The notes under the pieces: model-generated
What the model was told of the DNA's origin: nothing
The model's input: only the letters and a program-made list of their open reading frames with translations
Database searches by the model: none
Shown here: positions 9,858 through 18,880 of the stretch, piece after piece
Layout: the number at the start of each line of letters is the position of its first letter
Position numbering within the stretch: the first letter of the stretch is position 1
Translations under genes and position numbers: made by a program
From: Candidatus Aenigmatarchaeota archaeon
Lineage (GTDB): Archaea; Aenigmatarchaeota; Aenigmatarchaeia; QMZP01
Assembly (NCBI GenBank): GCA_026397335.1
Contig: JAPLVB010000006.1
Location: 1 to 46,852 of the forward strand
Reading direction: 5' to 3'
DNA: 46,852 nucleotides

Positions 9858-10492
9858 AATCACAGTGCATAAATGATTGTTGTGATAGAAGGTCTTATTC
9901 CGCAGGAAGTCGCAAAGCGACTTCATTCTCCAATCCACCTTCCATTAAACAATTGGAAAATAGGCCTAATCTGAAGGCGCAAAGCAGCATGCTCCTGATA
10001 ATAATTGTAATCATGATATTTGTAGGCATGGTTGTTTTCCTTCTGGGGATTGCAAGCACGGTAGGCGGAAATGAATTCACAGGCCTTTACGTGAACAACC
10101 TTTTGCTTTCTGTTATGAGGACGGATACAGGATATACGGATTCCAAGTGCAAGCTTGTTTCCGACCTTGTCTTTTGCGCATATTTCACGCCTGAATGGCA
10201 GTGCGCACAGGGTGTGCCCAACTGCCTCGAGCTGGCCAATAATACAATAACAAGGTACATGACAATCTTTGGAAACCAGACAAAGAGCATGAAATACCTT
10301 TTCACAGTAACTCCGGCATTTGTTGCGCGGGATGTTTCAGGCGAGCCAATAAGCCTTGACATGGGTGACAAAGCCCTCAAAAAATCCAAGGCAGAGAGCC
10401 TGAAAATTTATTCCCACCCTCTTGTTATAAGCAAGACTGTTGGTTCTAACCAGTACACCCTGAAAATCCAGCTCATAGTTTCAAAAAAGTAA
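9854..10492 (+). CDS. Pilin-like protein (start uncertain; may begin near 9953)
   Basis: LKAQSSMLLIIIVIMIFVGMVVFLLGIA class III-like leader. The segment between the ATG at 9854 and the leader consists mostly of a nested hairpin element. Confidence 0.55.
   Translation: MKSQCINDCCDRRSYSAGSRKATSFSNPPSIKQLENRPNLKAQSSMLLIIIVIMIFVGMVVFLLGIASTVGGNEFTGLYVNNLLLSVMRTDTGYTDSKCKLVSDLVFCAYFTPEWQCAQGVPNCLELANNTITRYMTIFGNQTKSMKYLFTVTPAFVARDVSGEPISLDMGDKALKKSKAESLKIYSHPLVISKTVGSNQYTLKIQLIVSKK
9888..9942. repeat. Nested palindromic element in the pilin-like operon
   Basis: Outer GAAGGT/ACCTTC (9888-9893, 9937-9942); inner GAAGTCGC-AAA-GCGACTTC (9906-9924). Confidence 0.75.
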
Positions 10493-10548
10493 ACTGATAT
10501 TGCAGGAATTCCTCATATTATATATACCAACACTGACAAATATTTAGT

Positions 10549-12384
10549 ATGGCTAAAGGCCAGACTGAGATTGTTGTGGTTTTGGGGATTGTGATTGTTG
10601 CTATTGTTGTTATTCTATATGCCGTTCCAAATATTCTTCCTTCTGATGTGCCTGCGGGAATAAAGCCAAAATATGATGCTGTGAAAGCCTCTTTTGAGAG
10701 CCTTGTCATGGATGGCGCGCAAAATACCATTAGAAAGCTCTCTCTTTATGGTGGATATCTTGACAACTCCTCTTTCCAGATGGGTTCTGTGACTTTTCTT
10801 GGGAAGGAAGTCCCGTACTGGCAGTACAATGGCCAAGTGAAATACCCGAACGTGAAGGATAATTTCATCCAGGGCCTGAGGGATTACCTGGCAAATAACA
10901 AAGATACTGTTGCTGAAAGCCTGAAAATGAGCGGAGTTGCTTTGGGAGATCCGCAGGTCTCTGCAAATTTCCTGAACAATAAAATTGTGATAACTGTAAA
11001 CATGCCTGCCACAATAGACGGGTATAAGATATCCAAGCCGTATGCTGTTGAAGTTCAGACAAGACTGAATGAGATAGATGAGTTCGCAAAGGGGCTTGCA
11101 TCCTATGATGCGAGCAATAGGCCGTTCGAATACTATACACTCTCCTCAATGATGATAAGCCCTATAGAACAGGATGTGCACACAGTTCCGATGTTCATAT
11201 TCCTTACAGAATGTGGAGATTATGTCTTCAAGAGCTGGTGGGATTTGAAGCCTGCGATGGAGAATGTGATAAAGACCACGCTCGCCCAAACCTATATGCC
11301 GGGGAAAGCCCCCCTGAACACCATGATGAGTTCTGGTTCTCCCAAATACAGCCTTGTTCCTGTAAACGGGAAAAGATACGAGAGTCTCGATGTCGCCTTC
11401 CATCTGCCTGATGATTTCAGTCTCACGCAGGCGGACTTCCAGTTCTCTCCTGACCCCATAATGGTTACGTCCAAAATCATTCCCATGGTGGGTCAGTGTC
11501 AATCAGACCCAGTTTACGTGAACTATTATGTTTCCTATCCTGCGATAGTAAGGGTGAAGGACCCCCTTACCCAGAACGTCTTCCAGTTCGCCCTTCATGT
11601 TTTCATAAAGGACAACAAGCCAGGAGTCTGGACCGAATCAGGGTATGAAAGTGATGTCCAGAAGCAGATATGCTCCAACCCGCAGTGTGCGGCTGACATC
11701 TCCCTGAAAGACAGCACAGGTAAACCGGTTGACTTCGCTTCCATAACTTTCATGGGATGTGATCTGGGAAGGACAAATTCACAAGGAGTTTTAAGAGGGC
11801 CTGCCCCATGCGGCCTGGGCCCGCTCCAGATATACAAGCAGGGTTATGATGCTTACAGCAGGATGGAATCCTCAGACCGCCTGGCCGGCCTGACAATCTC
11901 GCTTGTGAAGACCCCTGCAATAAATGCACATTTCTATGAGGTGATAATCCAGAACCTTTCCCTTAACGGCAAATATGACATCTCGCAGAACGCGGTGAAC
12001 GTCATAGAAAGCGGCCATATTGTTTACATGAATTTCTATGACATGGCAAGCATCAAGTCTTACCAGATGGGCTACAATATGAGGGGCGGGCAGATTAATG
12101 GAATGCCTGCCGGGTATTATGTTATCGGAGGGACTTTGCTCTCCAAGGGCAATGAGCTTGGCGCATTCATTATCAATTATACATTATCCGAGGGTCTTGA
12201 CGGGAAGGACCTGTACATATATCTTCCAAACGAGCTTGGCTATCAAGGAATAACAGACACAGCCCAAAAGGCCGGTGCAACAGTCACCCTGACTAATGTG
12301 TTAATAAAATGCGGTCTCGGTCCGGTCTCTCTCTCGGAAATAAAGAACTTCAAAGGGTGTTCGGTGGGTTACAATGAAGTTTAA
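10549..12384 (+). CDS. Large class III signal peptide protein
   Basis: MAKGQTEIVVVLGIVIVAIVVILYAVPNILPSD; 611 aa extracellular-type sequence. Confidence 0.6.
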   Translation: MAKGQTEIVVVLGIVIVAIVVILYAVPNILPSDVPAGIKPKYDAVKASFESLVMDGAQNTIRKLSLYGGYLDNSSFQMGSVTFLGKEVPYWQYNGQVKYPNVKDNFIQGLRDYLANNKDTVAESLKMSGVALGDPQVSANFLNNKIVITVNMPATIDGYKISKPYAVEVQTRLNEIDEFAKGLASYDASNRPFEYYTLSSMMISPIEQDVHTVPMFIFLTECGDYVFKSWWDLKPAMENVIKTTLAQTYMPGKAPLNTMMSSGSPKYSLVPVNGKRYESLDVAFHLPDDFSLTQADFQFSPDPIMVTSKIIPMVGQCQSDPVYVNYYVSYPAIVRVKDPLTQNVFQFALHVFIKDNKPGVWTESGYESDVQKQICSNPQCAADISLKDSTGKPVDFASITFMGCDLGRTNSQGVLRGPAPCGLGPLQIYKQGYDAYSRMESSDRLAGLTISLVKTPAINAHFYEVIIQNLSLNGKYDISQNAVNVIESGHIVYMNFYDMASIKSYQMGYNMRGGQINGMPAGYYVIGGTLLSKGNELGAFIINYTLSEGLDGKDLYIYLPNELGYQGITDTAQKAGATVTLTNVLIKCGLGPVSLSEIKNFKGCSVGYNEV

Positions 12385-15300
12385 ACTAATCGCGATAGAG
12401 GTGTTTGCAATATTCGTCTCATATCTAGTTTTCTCTCTAACTGTGACTTCTGCGACTGATGTGAGCATAATGTTCAACGGCCAGATTCAAGAAACGGCAA
12501 AATACGAGCAGGAAAAGCTTGTTAACATGCTCATAACAATGCACCACGAATCAAATGACATCACATGGACAAACGTGAAGCTTGTTGTTAACCTGAACAG
12601 CGCGAGCCTTGCAAACAGCATAAAGAAGATATACCTTTACAAGTGCAGGTCACAGACTCCCACGGAATGTGTGCGCTCCGCCCCCCAAGTATTTGACAAT
12701 TATGTGGACACAGAGCTTCTCTGGAAGGACATCTCGGAGAAGACCACCGCAGCCCAATACCCCCAGATAGCAAACCTCCTTTTCATTGTGAAGCTGGAGG
12801 ATACTAACAAGAAGGAGAACTGGGTGGGATTCTTCACCCAGACCAAACGAACGAGTTACAACACATTTGACACCACCCAGCTCTCTATCCAAGGGATTGA
12901 GCTTCATGCAAAATCCCTTTACCTTGTGGAGCCCATAAAGGCCTACATAGAGAACAAGATGATGATACCGTTCAAATGGGCAACCAAAGTCGTTTTCTCC
13001 GGTGCGAACCCGCTCTATGGGATAGGCGCCTCCGGCCAGGAAGCAGACTCCCACAATTTCCAGACAGCTGTTGTTCCTGTGAACGAGATAACAAGCATAA
13101 ACAAGGATTTCTATTTTGTTTTTCCAAAGATAAGTTCCGGTATTGCAAACCCGATTGTCCTGAACCTAAACCCCTCATTCAGCTGCGGAAACGGGATTTG
13201 CGAATCAGACATAGGAGAGACTGCAGGCTCTTGCTGTTATGACTGCGGCTGCGCTACAGTCCAGTACTGTGATACAGCCTCAAACATAAACCTGAGCACA
13301 TGTAAAGCCGATAATATGGCTCTTTCTGTTATCTCAGCAAACACAGAGCCAATCTCAGACTGTGCCAGGGGATTCAGTGCAAACATATCAGTCCGTGTGA
13401 GCAACCCTCCTGTAAGCCTTAGCTCACAGATATCAGGGACTGTGAAGCTTAACAATACAGTTTATAATGTGATGTGCTCAGGCAGCTCAGGCTCATATGA
13501 ATGCACAATCCCGCTTACCTCAAGCATAAAATGCGGTGAAGGCTCATATGTAATCGGCCCCGGGATTCTAAATCTTACAGCCAGCTACAAGGACGGCCCA
13601 AATGCAGCTACCAAATCCCTCAGCACCTCCTTCTCCGGAGTGGCCGTGAACTATGACTGCAAATGCCAGGAAGGCAGTTATTGCGACTCGATAAAGAAGA
13701 CCTGCCAGTCAGAAGGTGCAATCACCCTTGGCATAACAAGGATTACCTCCTATCTTGACAATTATAACCCAGGAGACAGGATATACCTTAGCGCAAAGAT
13801 ATTCAATCCTCCCGCAGGCCTTGTTCTTGTTGACAAGAGCGCAATCATGAACCTCACGAATGGCCAGGTCTCTCCAGGCACGCCAGACTGCTCTCCACCC
13901 AGTCCGCAGTTCGAGTACAACTGCTCAATACCTTTCCAGATTTCTGGCTACACAAATGAAAAGGCATATACATTCAGCCCGAACACGCTTTCTTTCACAA
14001 TAACCTACAATGACGGCCCGCTTGCAAAAACCAAAACCATTTCCGCTCCTTTCGGCCCCGTGAGCATACCCTCCCGCCTGTGCGGGGACAACCAGTGCAA
14101 CATGGATGAGTCACAGGAGAACTGCTGCCTGGACTGCGGCTGCCCGAGCGCGAACCAGTTCTGTGACAAGGTGGCTGGCTGCATAGACCAGGATTCTGTC
14201 TCTACCTCTGTGAGCTCCATCAACCCTGTGAACTTCACGGACTGTAGGCAGGAGCACACAGTCTCCATTGGCGTCACCGTGAATAACGCTCCCACGGACA
14301 TGAGCCTTGACTACTCAGCTTACTTGCAGAATGGCCTGGTAAAGGGCTGGAACCTGCACTGCGAGAAGTCCTCTGTCAATCTGTTCAACTGCACTCTTGT
14401 TATCCCCCCGCTCGAGAGCGAGGGCTGCTCCCTCCCCTACAAGACCATAACCGGCAACTCCATAAACATGACAATCTCCTTCCCCAACGGGAAGAGCAAG
14501 CAGATAACCAAGCACCTTAACGCTCCCTTCCAGGACATTTTCGTGATTCCTGTATATCACTGCGGCGATGGCACATGCGAATCCTCGCTTGGCGAAAGCC
14601 CATCAAACTGCTGCTATGACTGCTCGTGCAAGGACTCCCCCGCCTTTGGGGAAAACTTCTACTGCGATTTTGACCCGCAAACCTTCCTAGGCGGATGCCT
14701 CCCGAAGGCTAACATCTTGCTTGTAATAGACTCTCCCACAGCTCCTGTCTCCCTTTCCAGCTGCGAGCTCACGAACAGCGTGAACATAAAGGCCCACATA
14801 ACCAACCAGCCCAAGAACGCAAGGCCTGAATACTTTTACGCCTCCCTGAACGGCTCCAATGCGGACATGATACACTGCGACCAGCAGCAGGTCACGCAGG
14901 GCTCCAATTATACCTTCAACTGCACCTTAATGATTCCCAAAATCTACCAGTGCTCCCAAGGCCAGACCTACACGTTTGACCAAAACTCCCTTTCCGTCCT
15001 GCTAAGCTATGAGAACGGCAAGCAAAAAACTGAGACCCAGACTCTCTCAGCCTCCCTTCCAACAATCACAGTCAGGCAGGGCATCAGAACCCTTTATGAT
15101 ATCACGCAGGAAGGGATAAGGAAGATGCAATCCAAGCTTAAGGACACCATGCAGACTGCACGGGACATGCTTGATGCATTCAAGAGCTGCATGGAGACCG
15201 TGAAGACCATAGGATACATGACTCTTATAGCTGCCATTGCTGGCGGAATATGGGCCGGCACAAGCAGCCCCACAACAACCACTACCTCTACGCCGCAAGC

Positions 15301-16555
15301 CATCACGTCAACCACACAAAGCAAAATTGCTACAGGCGTGAGCACGGCTGTCCAGATCGGCCAGCTTGGGACCAGCCTCATGTCTGCATACGGGAAGATG
15401 TGCGAATACCTGAACACCATGTACCAGATGGGCCTGCAGGTCCAGCAGCTGGAGATGAAGATGATACAGATGGACATGTGCATGGAGAGCAACCAGCACA
15501 TGCTGGACATAGGCCAGTGCAATGGAAGGGAGCAGTCCTGCTTCCAGTCCATGGTTTCCTGCGTCAACTTCAATGACATCCAGTCCTGGGCAAGCCAGCT
15601 CAGCACAACAATACAGAGCGGCAACAACGCCCTGGCAGGCATGAATACTGCCCTCACAAATGCGGGAACCATAGCCGGGACGCTTGGTGGAAATGGGTAT
15701 GGAATAATGCAGATAGGATGCGGCGGCAAGGAGATACCTAACGGCGGAAAATGCTGTGGATCCAATGGCCCATCAGGTTCGGTCACATCTGCGACAGGCG
15801 TAGGTTATACTTCGTGCTCATATATTGATCTTGAAATAAGAACTGTTCAGAACACGCAATATTGTTCAGGAAATTACATGATTCTTGTAGATGGCAGCAG
15901 AGTGACTACAAATGTAATGAAAGGCGACAATATCCAGTTCTTTAATGACAAGACGCATAGCTTCGCGCTTTATTGTGATTCGAACAAGAACGGCATCATA
16001 GATTCAAATGAGTTGGCCATAGGCAGCGGCCTCCAGGCAACCCTTCTTAGGCCAAATGTTTACAATGCCGCAAGCCAGCCCTGTGAGTGTACCGGAAGTG
16101 CTGGTAATGCTTCTACATCTGCTGGCTGTTGTTATATTAGCACAAGCAATTGCCAGGAGGCGGTGTATTTGGATGCATGCAATAATCTTAAAGGTACGCT
16201 GAAACCGGATGTTTCCTGCGCCGCAGTTCAAGGATGTCCCCAATATAATGGAACTGCCAGCGTGACGGCAACCTTGACTGCAGATAAAACTCTGATTAAG
16301 CCGGGTGATATAGTGACTTTCAATTGTAATGGTATTGCAAGCGGAGGTGCAACCATCAACAATTATGTGCTGGATTATGGCGACGGTGGGGACTATTCCT
16401 CTACAACACCGATAATAGGTTCCTACAGGCAATATGACTGCTCAAACAAGAGTTCGTATGCAACTACTTGCACAGTAAAAGACACGACAAAAACACCAGT
16501 TTTAACTGATACTAAAACAAATACAATTCAATGTGATTATTCTGGTTTGAGTTAA
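12374..16555 (+). CDS. Giant Cys-rich surface protein with CGxGxC..GE..CCxDCxC repeats and C-terminal PKD-like region
   Basis: 1393 aa. N-terminal hydrophobic segment. Three repeats: CGNGICESDIGETAGSCCYDCGC, CGDNQCNMDESQENCCLDCGC, CGDGTCESSLGESPSNCCYDCSC. C-terminus has LDYGDGG, PKD-like. Confidence 0.7.
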   Translation: MKFKLIAIEVFAIFVSYLVFSLTVTSATDVSIMFNGQIQETAKYEQEKLVNMLITMHHESNDITWTNVKLVVNLNSASLANSIKKIYLYKCRSQTPTECVRSAPQVFDNYVDTELLWKDISEKTTAAQYPQIANLLFIVKLEDTNKKENWVGFFTQTKRTSYNTFDTTQLSIQGIELHAKSLYLVEPIKAYIENKMMIPFKWATKVVFSGANPLYGIGASGQEADSHNFQTAVVPVNEITSINKDFYFVFPKISSGIANPIVLNLNPSFSCGNGICESDIGETAGSCCYDCGCATVQYCDTASNINLSTCKADNMALSVISANTEPISDCARGFSANISVRVSNPPVSLSSQISGTVKLNNTVYNVMCSGSSGSYECTIPLTSSIKCGEGSYVIGPGILNLTASYKDGPNAATKSLSTSFSGVAVNYDCKCQEGSYCDSIKKTCQSEGAITLGITRITSYLDNYNPGDRIYLSAKIFNPPAGLVLVDKSAIMNLTNGQVSPGTPDCSPPSPQFEYNCSIPFQISGYTNEKAYTFSPNTLSFTITYNDGPLAKTKTISAPFGPVSIPSRLCGDNQCNMDESQENCCLDCGCPSANQFCDKVAGCIDQDSVSTSVSSINPVNFTDCRQEHTVSIGVTVNNAPTDMSLDYSAYLQNGLVKGWNLHCEKSSVNLFNCTLVIPPLESEGCSLPYKTITGNSINMTISFPNGKSKQITKHLNAPFQDIFVIPVYHCGDGTCESSLGESPSNCCYDCSCKDSPAFGENFYCDFDPQTFLGGCLPKANILLVIDSPTAPVSLSSCELTNSVNIKAHITNQPKNARPEYFYASLNGSNADMIHCDQQQVTQGSNYTFNCTLMIPKIYQCSQGQTYTFDQNSLSVLLSYENGKQKTETQTLSASLPTITVRQGIRTLYDITQEGIRKMQSKLKDTMQTARDMLDAFKSCMETVKTIGYMTLIAAIAGGIWAGTSSPTTTTTSTPQAITSTTQSKIATGVSTAVQIGQLGTSLMSAYGKMCEYLNTMYQMGLQVQQLEMKMIQMDMCMESNQHMLDIGQCNGREQSCFQSMVSCVNFNDIQSWASQLSTTIQSGNNALAGMNTALTNAGTIAGTLGGNGYGIMQIGCGGKEIPNGGKCCGSNGPSGSVTSATGVGYTSCSYIDLEIRTVQNTQYCSGNYMILVDGSRVTTNVMKGDNIQFFNDKTHSFALYCDSNKNGIIDSNELAIGSGLQATLLRPNVYNAASQPCECTGSAGNASTSAGCCYISTSNCQEAVYLDACNNLKGTLKPDVSCAAVQGCPQYNGTASVTATLTADKTLIKPGDIVTFNCNGIASGGATINNYVLDYGDGGDYSSTTPIIGSYRQYDCSNKSSYATTCTVKDTTKTPVLTDTKTNTIQCDYSGLS

Positions 16556-17316
16556 TCTATTATTTGATATAATTCTTTTCCTACGGGTATTTGACCTATT
16601 CTTTTGAGAGCTTTAAGTCCTTCTTGATCTTTTTCTTCAAGAATTTTTGTGGTATTCGGACCTGGTGCACATCTAACCACCGTCCTCTCCTTCCCATCAA
16701 TCACCATCTTCATCACATCGGGACCGTGTTTTTCATTCTGCAACCTGCTTCCTCTGGGAGGGGTTCTTCTATTTATCAGATATCCTGCCATATCGCTCCC
16801 CACTTCATCCAGCATGGGATCTGGAAACATCCTTGAATCCCTCTTGTATGTTTTTCCGCCTGCCAAAGACTCGTTATCTTCGTATTGTATGTTCAGTTCT
16901 ATAGAATCGAACGGAAGGTCCATATAACCTGTGCGCATCTGGGGATCCTTGTATTTGTAATTGAAAGTTCCTCTGATTATTATCGTGTCATCAGTCACTT
17001 TGTCAGACCTTGTGATAACTTTTACTCCCTTGTTTCTCAGGATTGTTGCCAGCTTCATGGGTATTTGCCTTTCGACATTCTGGTAAAGACCTTGAGGCAA
17101 ATCTCCAGCAACCTCAAAATTATCTATATACACGCTCACTCCATCCTCCGCCCACGCCTCCATCTGCTTGAGGAATCCTTCCCCGAAAATTGCAGCTCCT
17201 GCCAATCCTGCGGCGCCTTTCAGGAATTCCCTTCTTGAGATCCCTTCCGAGAGGTAGGCCTGGTTGTCGAGCTGTTCCCCTTTCAGATAGTTTTCTGTTG
17301 GATTCTTAGTGGACAT
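16552..17316 (-). CDS. Twin-arginine (Tat) signal-bearing exported protein of unknown function
   Basis: SRREFLKGAAGLAGAAIFGEGF near the N-terminus matches the Tat motif. Confidence 0.65.
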   Translation of the reverse strand: MSTKNPTENYLKGEQLDNQAYLSEGISRREFLKGAAGLAGAAIFGEGFLKQMEAWAEDGVSVYIDNFEVAGDLPQGLYQNVERQIPMKLATILRNKGVKVITRSDKVTDDTIIIRGTFNYKYKDPQMRTGYMDLPFDSIELNIQYEDNESLAGGKTYKRDSRMFPDPMLDEVGSDMAGYLINRRTPPRGSRLQNEKHGPDVMKMVIDGKERTVVRCAPGPNTTKILEEKDQEGLKALKRIGQIPVGKELYQIID

Positions 17317-17431
17317 TTTCCCACCATTTAGTAGTCATCATATAGTAGTTAATTGTTATATTAAAATTTGGGAGTTTGGGGTTTATAAAGGTGACGGTAT
17401 ATATAACAGTCCCTGGTCACAATATTAAACC

Positions 17432-18859
17432 ATGAAATTATTTTTCTTGGGATTTGTTTTGAGCCTGGTTCTCCTAACAGGCACAGCCCATGCCCTTCGC
17501 CTAACAGACGGCCTTTTCTTCACAGTCGCTCCCAACTCCACCGGGGAGGTGTATTTCATCCTCCCTGATGATGTGGGCGCGGGACCTGGAAAGGCTGATT
17601 ATTTCATAACCACTATGACAAACTGGCCTGTGGACCTGACCGAGCAGACTGTGACTACAGAGGAGAACAACACAGCAATAATCCCGATAAAATTCTACTC
17701 ATCAGGCAGGAAAGAAGGAGACTGCTCCAATTACACTGTTACCATTTCTGCCCCGGGCCTAAACCTCTCCAGAACATGGAAAGGAGGGGTTTGCCTCTCC
17801 AAGTATGCTGATGTTGACATCTCCAAATCAGGCGGGGACGCGAAAAGCGTCCTTAACAATAATGTGGATCTCTTTAGCGCGGGATTCAGGACTTACACAA
17901 AGAGTGCCAAGCCAGGCGAGACCGTTCAGGTAGAGGTCCTCATACAATCGCAGGCAAGCCTTATGATAGACGTCACCCTCCAGTCCCAGGCCTTTCTGGA
18001 CAAAAGGAGCTTTGTGATCCAGACAAGCCAGAACTCTGAATACAAAGGCCTGATTGTTAATGCGAGTGCCGCTTCCTCAGGGAATTATGACATAATCCTG
18101 ATAGCAAAAGCCAGAAACTGCTCCCTGACCTCGTGCACAAAGCAGAGCTCCATGAAGTTGGTGGTTTCTGGAACAGAGTCACAGGAAGGATTCGCGGTTT
18201 CCGTCTTCCCGGAGAACCTTGCCATAAAGAAGCTGGAGCCGGTAACATACTCATTCACGCTTCAGAACAACTATAAGGATGAGGTTAATTTTATCGTGGA
18301 TGTGGAGAAGCCGCTGGATCTTGACAGCTCCTTCGTGCTCGGGAATTTCACTGTTCCGGGCCTCTCGGAGAGGACTGAGAATTTCACTGTCACCCCGCAT
18401 AACTCCACAGGATTCTATGAGATAAAGGTCCGCGCCAGCATGAATGATGTCGAGAAGATTATTTCTGCATACCTCTCAACGAATGAGATGGTTTCTGATG
18501 TTTACAGGAATGCGGATGATGTGCTGGCTGGCGCGAATTCGTCTGTCCGGGCGGTTGTGGACAGTAACGTGAGGAACTGGTACAGCTCCTACTCAAAAAA
18601 CGAGTACGGCTCAAACATTACAGGATATGCAAACCTGCAGGAGACGCTGGATGCTGCAAGGAAGCAGAACGCCTCATCTGTCCAGCCCAAGCCGCCTGCC
18701 AACAATACATATGTCCCTGCTGATGGCACAGAATCTCAGCCCAATCCTTTGCAGTGGATTGTTATACCCATAGCTCTGGGTGGGGCGGTTCTTGTGGTCC
18801 TTATGCTTTTCAGAAGGAAGAAAGATAAAGGTGAAGAATTCCTGGAACTATCCAGATAA
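17432..18859 (+). CDS. Membrane-anchored surface protein
   Basis: Signal peptide MKLFFLGFVLSLVLLTGTAHA, sequons, C-terminal TM NPLQWIVIPIALGGAVLVVLMLFRRKK. Confidence 0.7.
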   Translation: MKLFFLGFVLSLVLLTGTAHALRLTDGLFFTVAPNSTGEVYFILPDDVGAGPGKADYFITTMTNWPVDLTEQTVTTEENNTAIIPIKFYSSGRKEGDCSNYTVTISAPGLNLSRTWKGGVCLSKYADVDISKSGGDAKSVLNNNVDLFSAGFRTYTKSAKPGETVQVEVLIQSQASLMIDVTLQSQAFLDKRSFVIQTSQNSEYKGLIVNASAASSGNYDIILIAKARNCSLTSCTKQSSMKLVVSGTESQEGFAVSVFPENLAIKKLEPVTYSFTLQNNYKDEVNFIVDVEKPLDLDSSFVLGNFTVPGLSERTENFTVTPHNSTGFYEIKVRASMNDVEKIISAYLSTNEMVSDVYRNADDVLAGANSSVRAVVDSNVRNWYSSYSKNEYGSNITGYANLQETLDAARKQNASSVQPKPPANNTYVPADGTESQPNPLQWIVIPIALGGAVLVVLMLFRRKKDKGEEFLELSR

Positions 18860-18880
18860 CAATTGAATAGTGGGTGTTTC

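Noticed and set aside
15094-15786. 230-aa minus ORF inside the Cys-rich giant
   Set aside because: Antisense to a strong CDS; Met/Pro/hydrophobic shadow frame.
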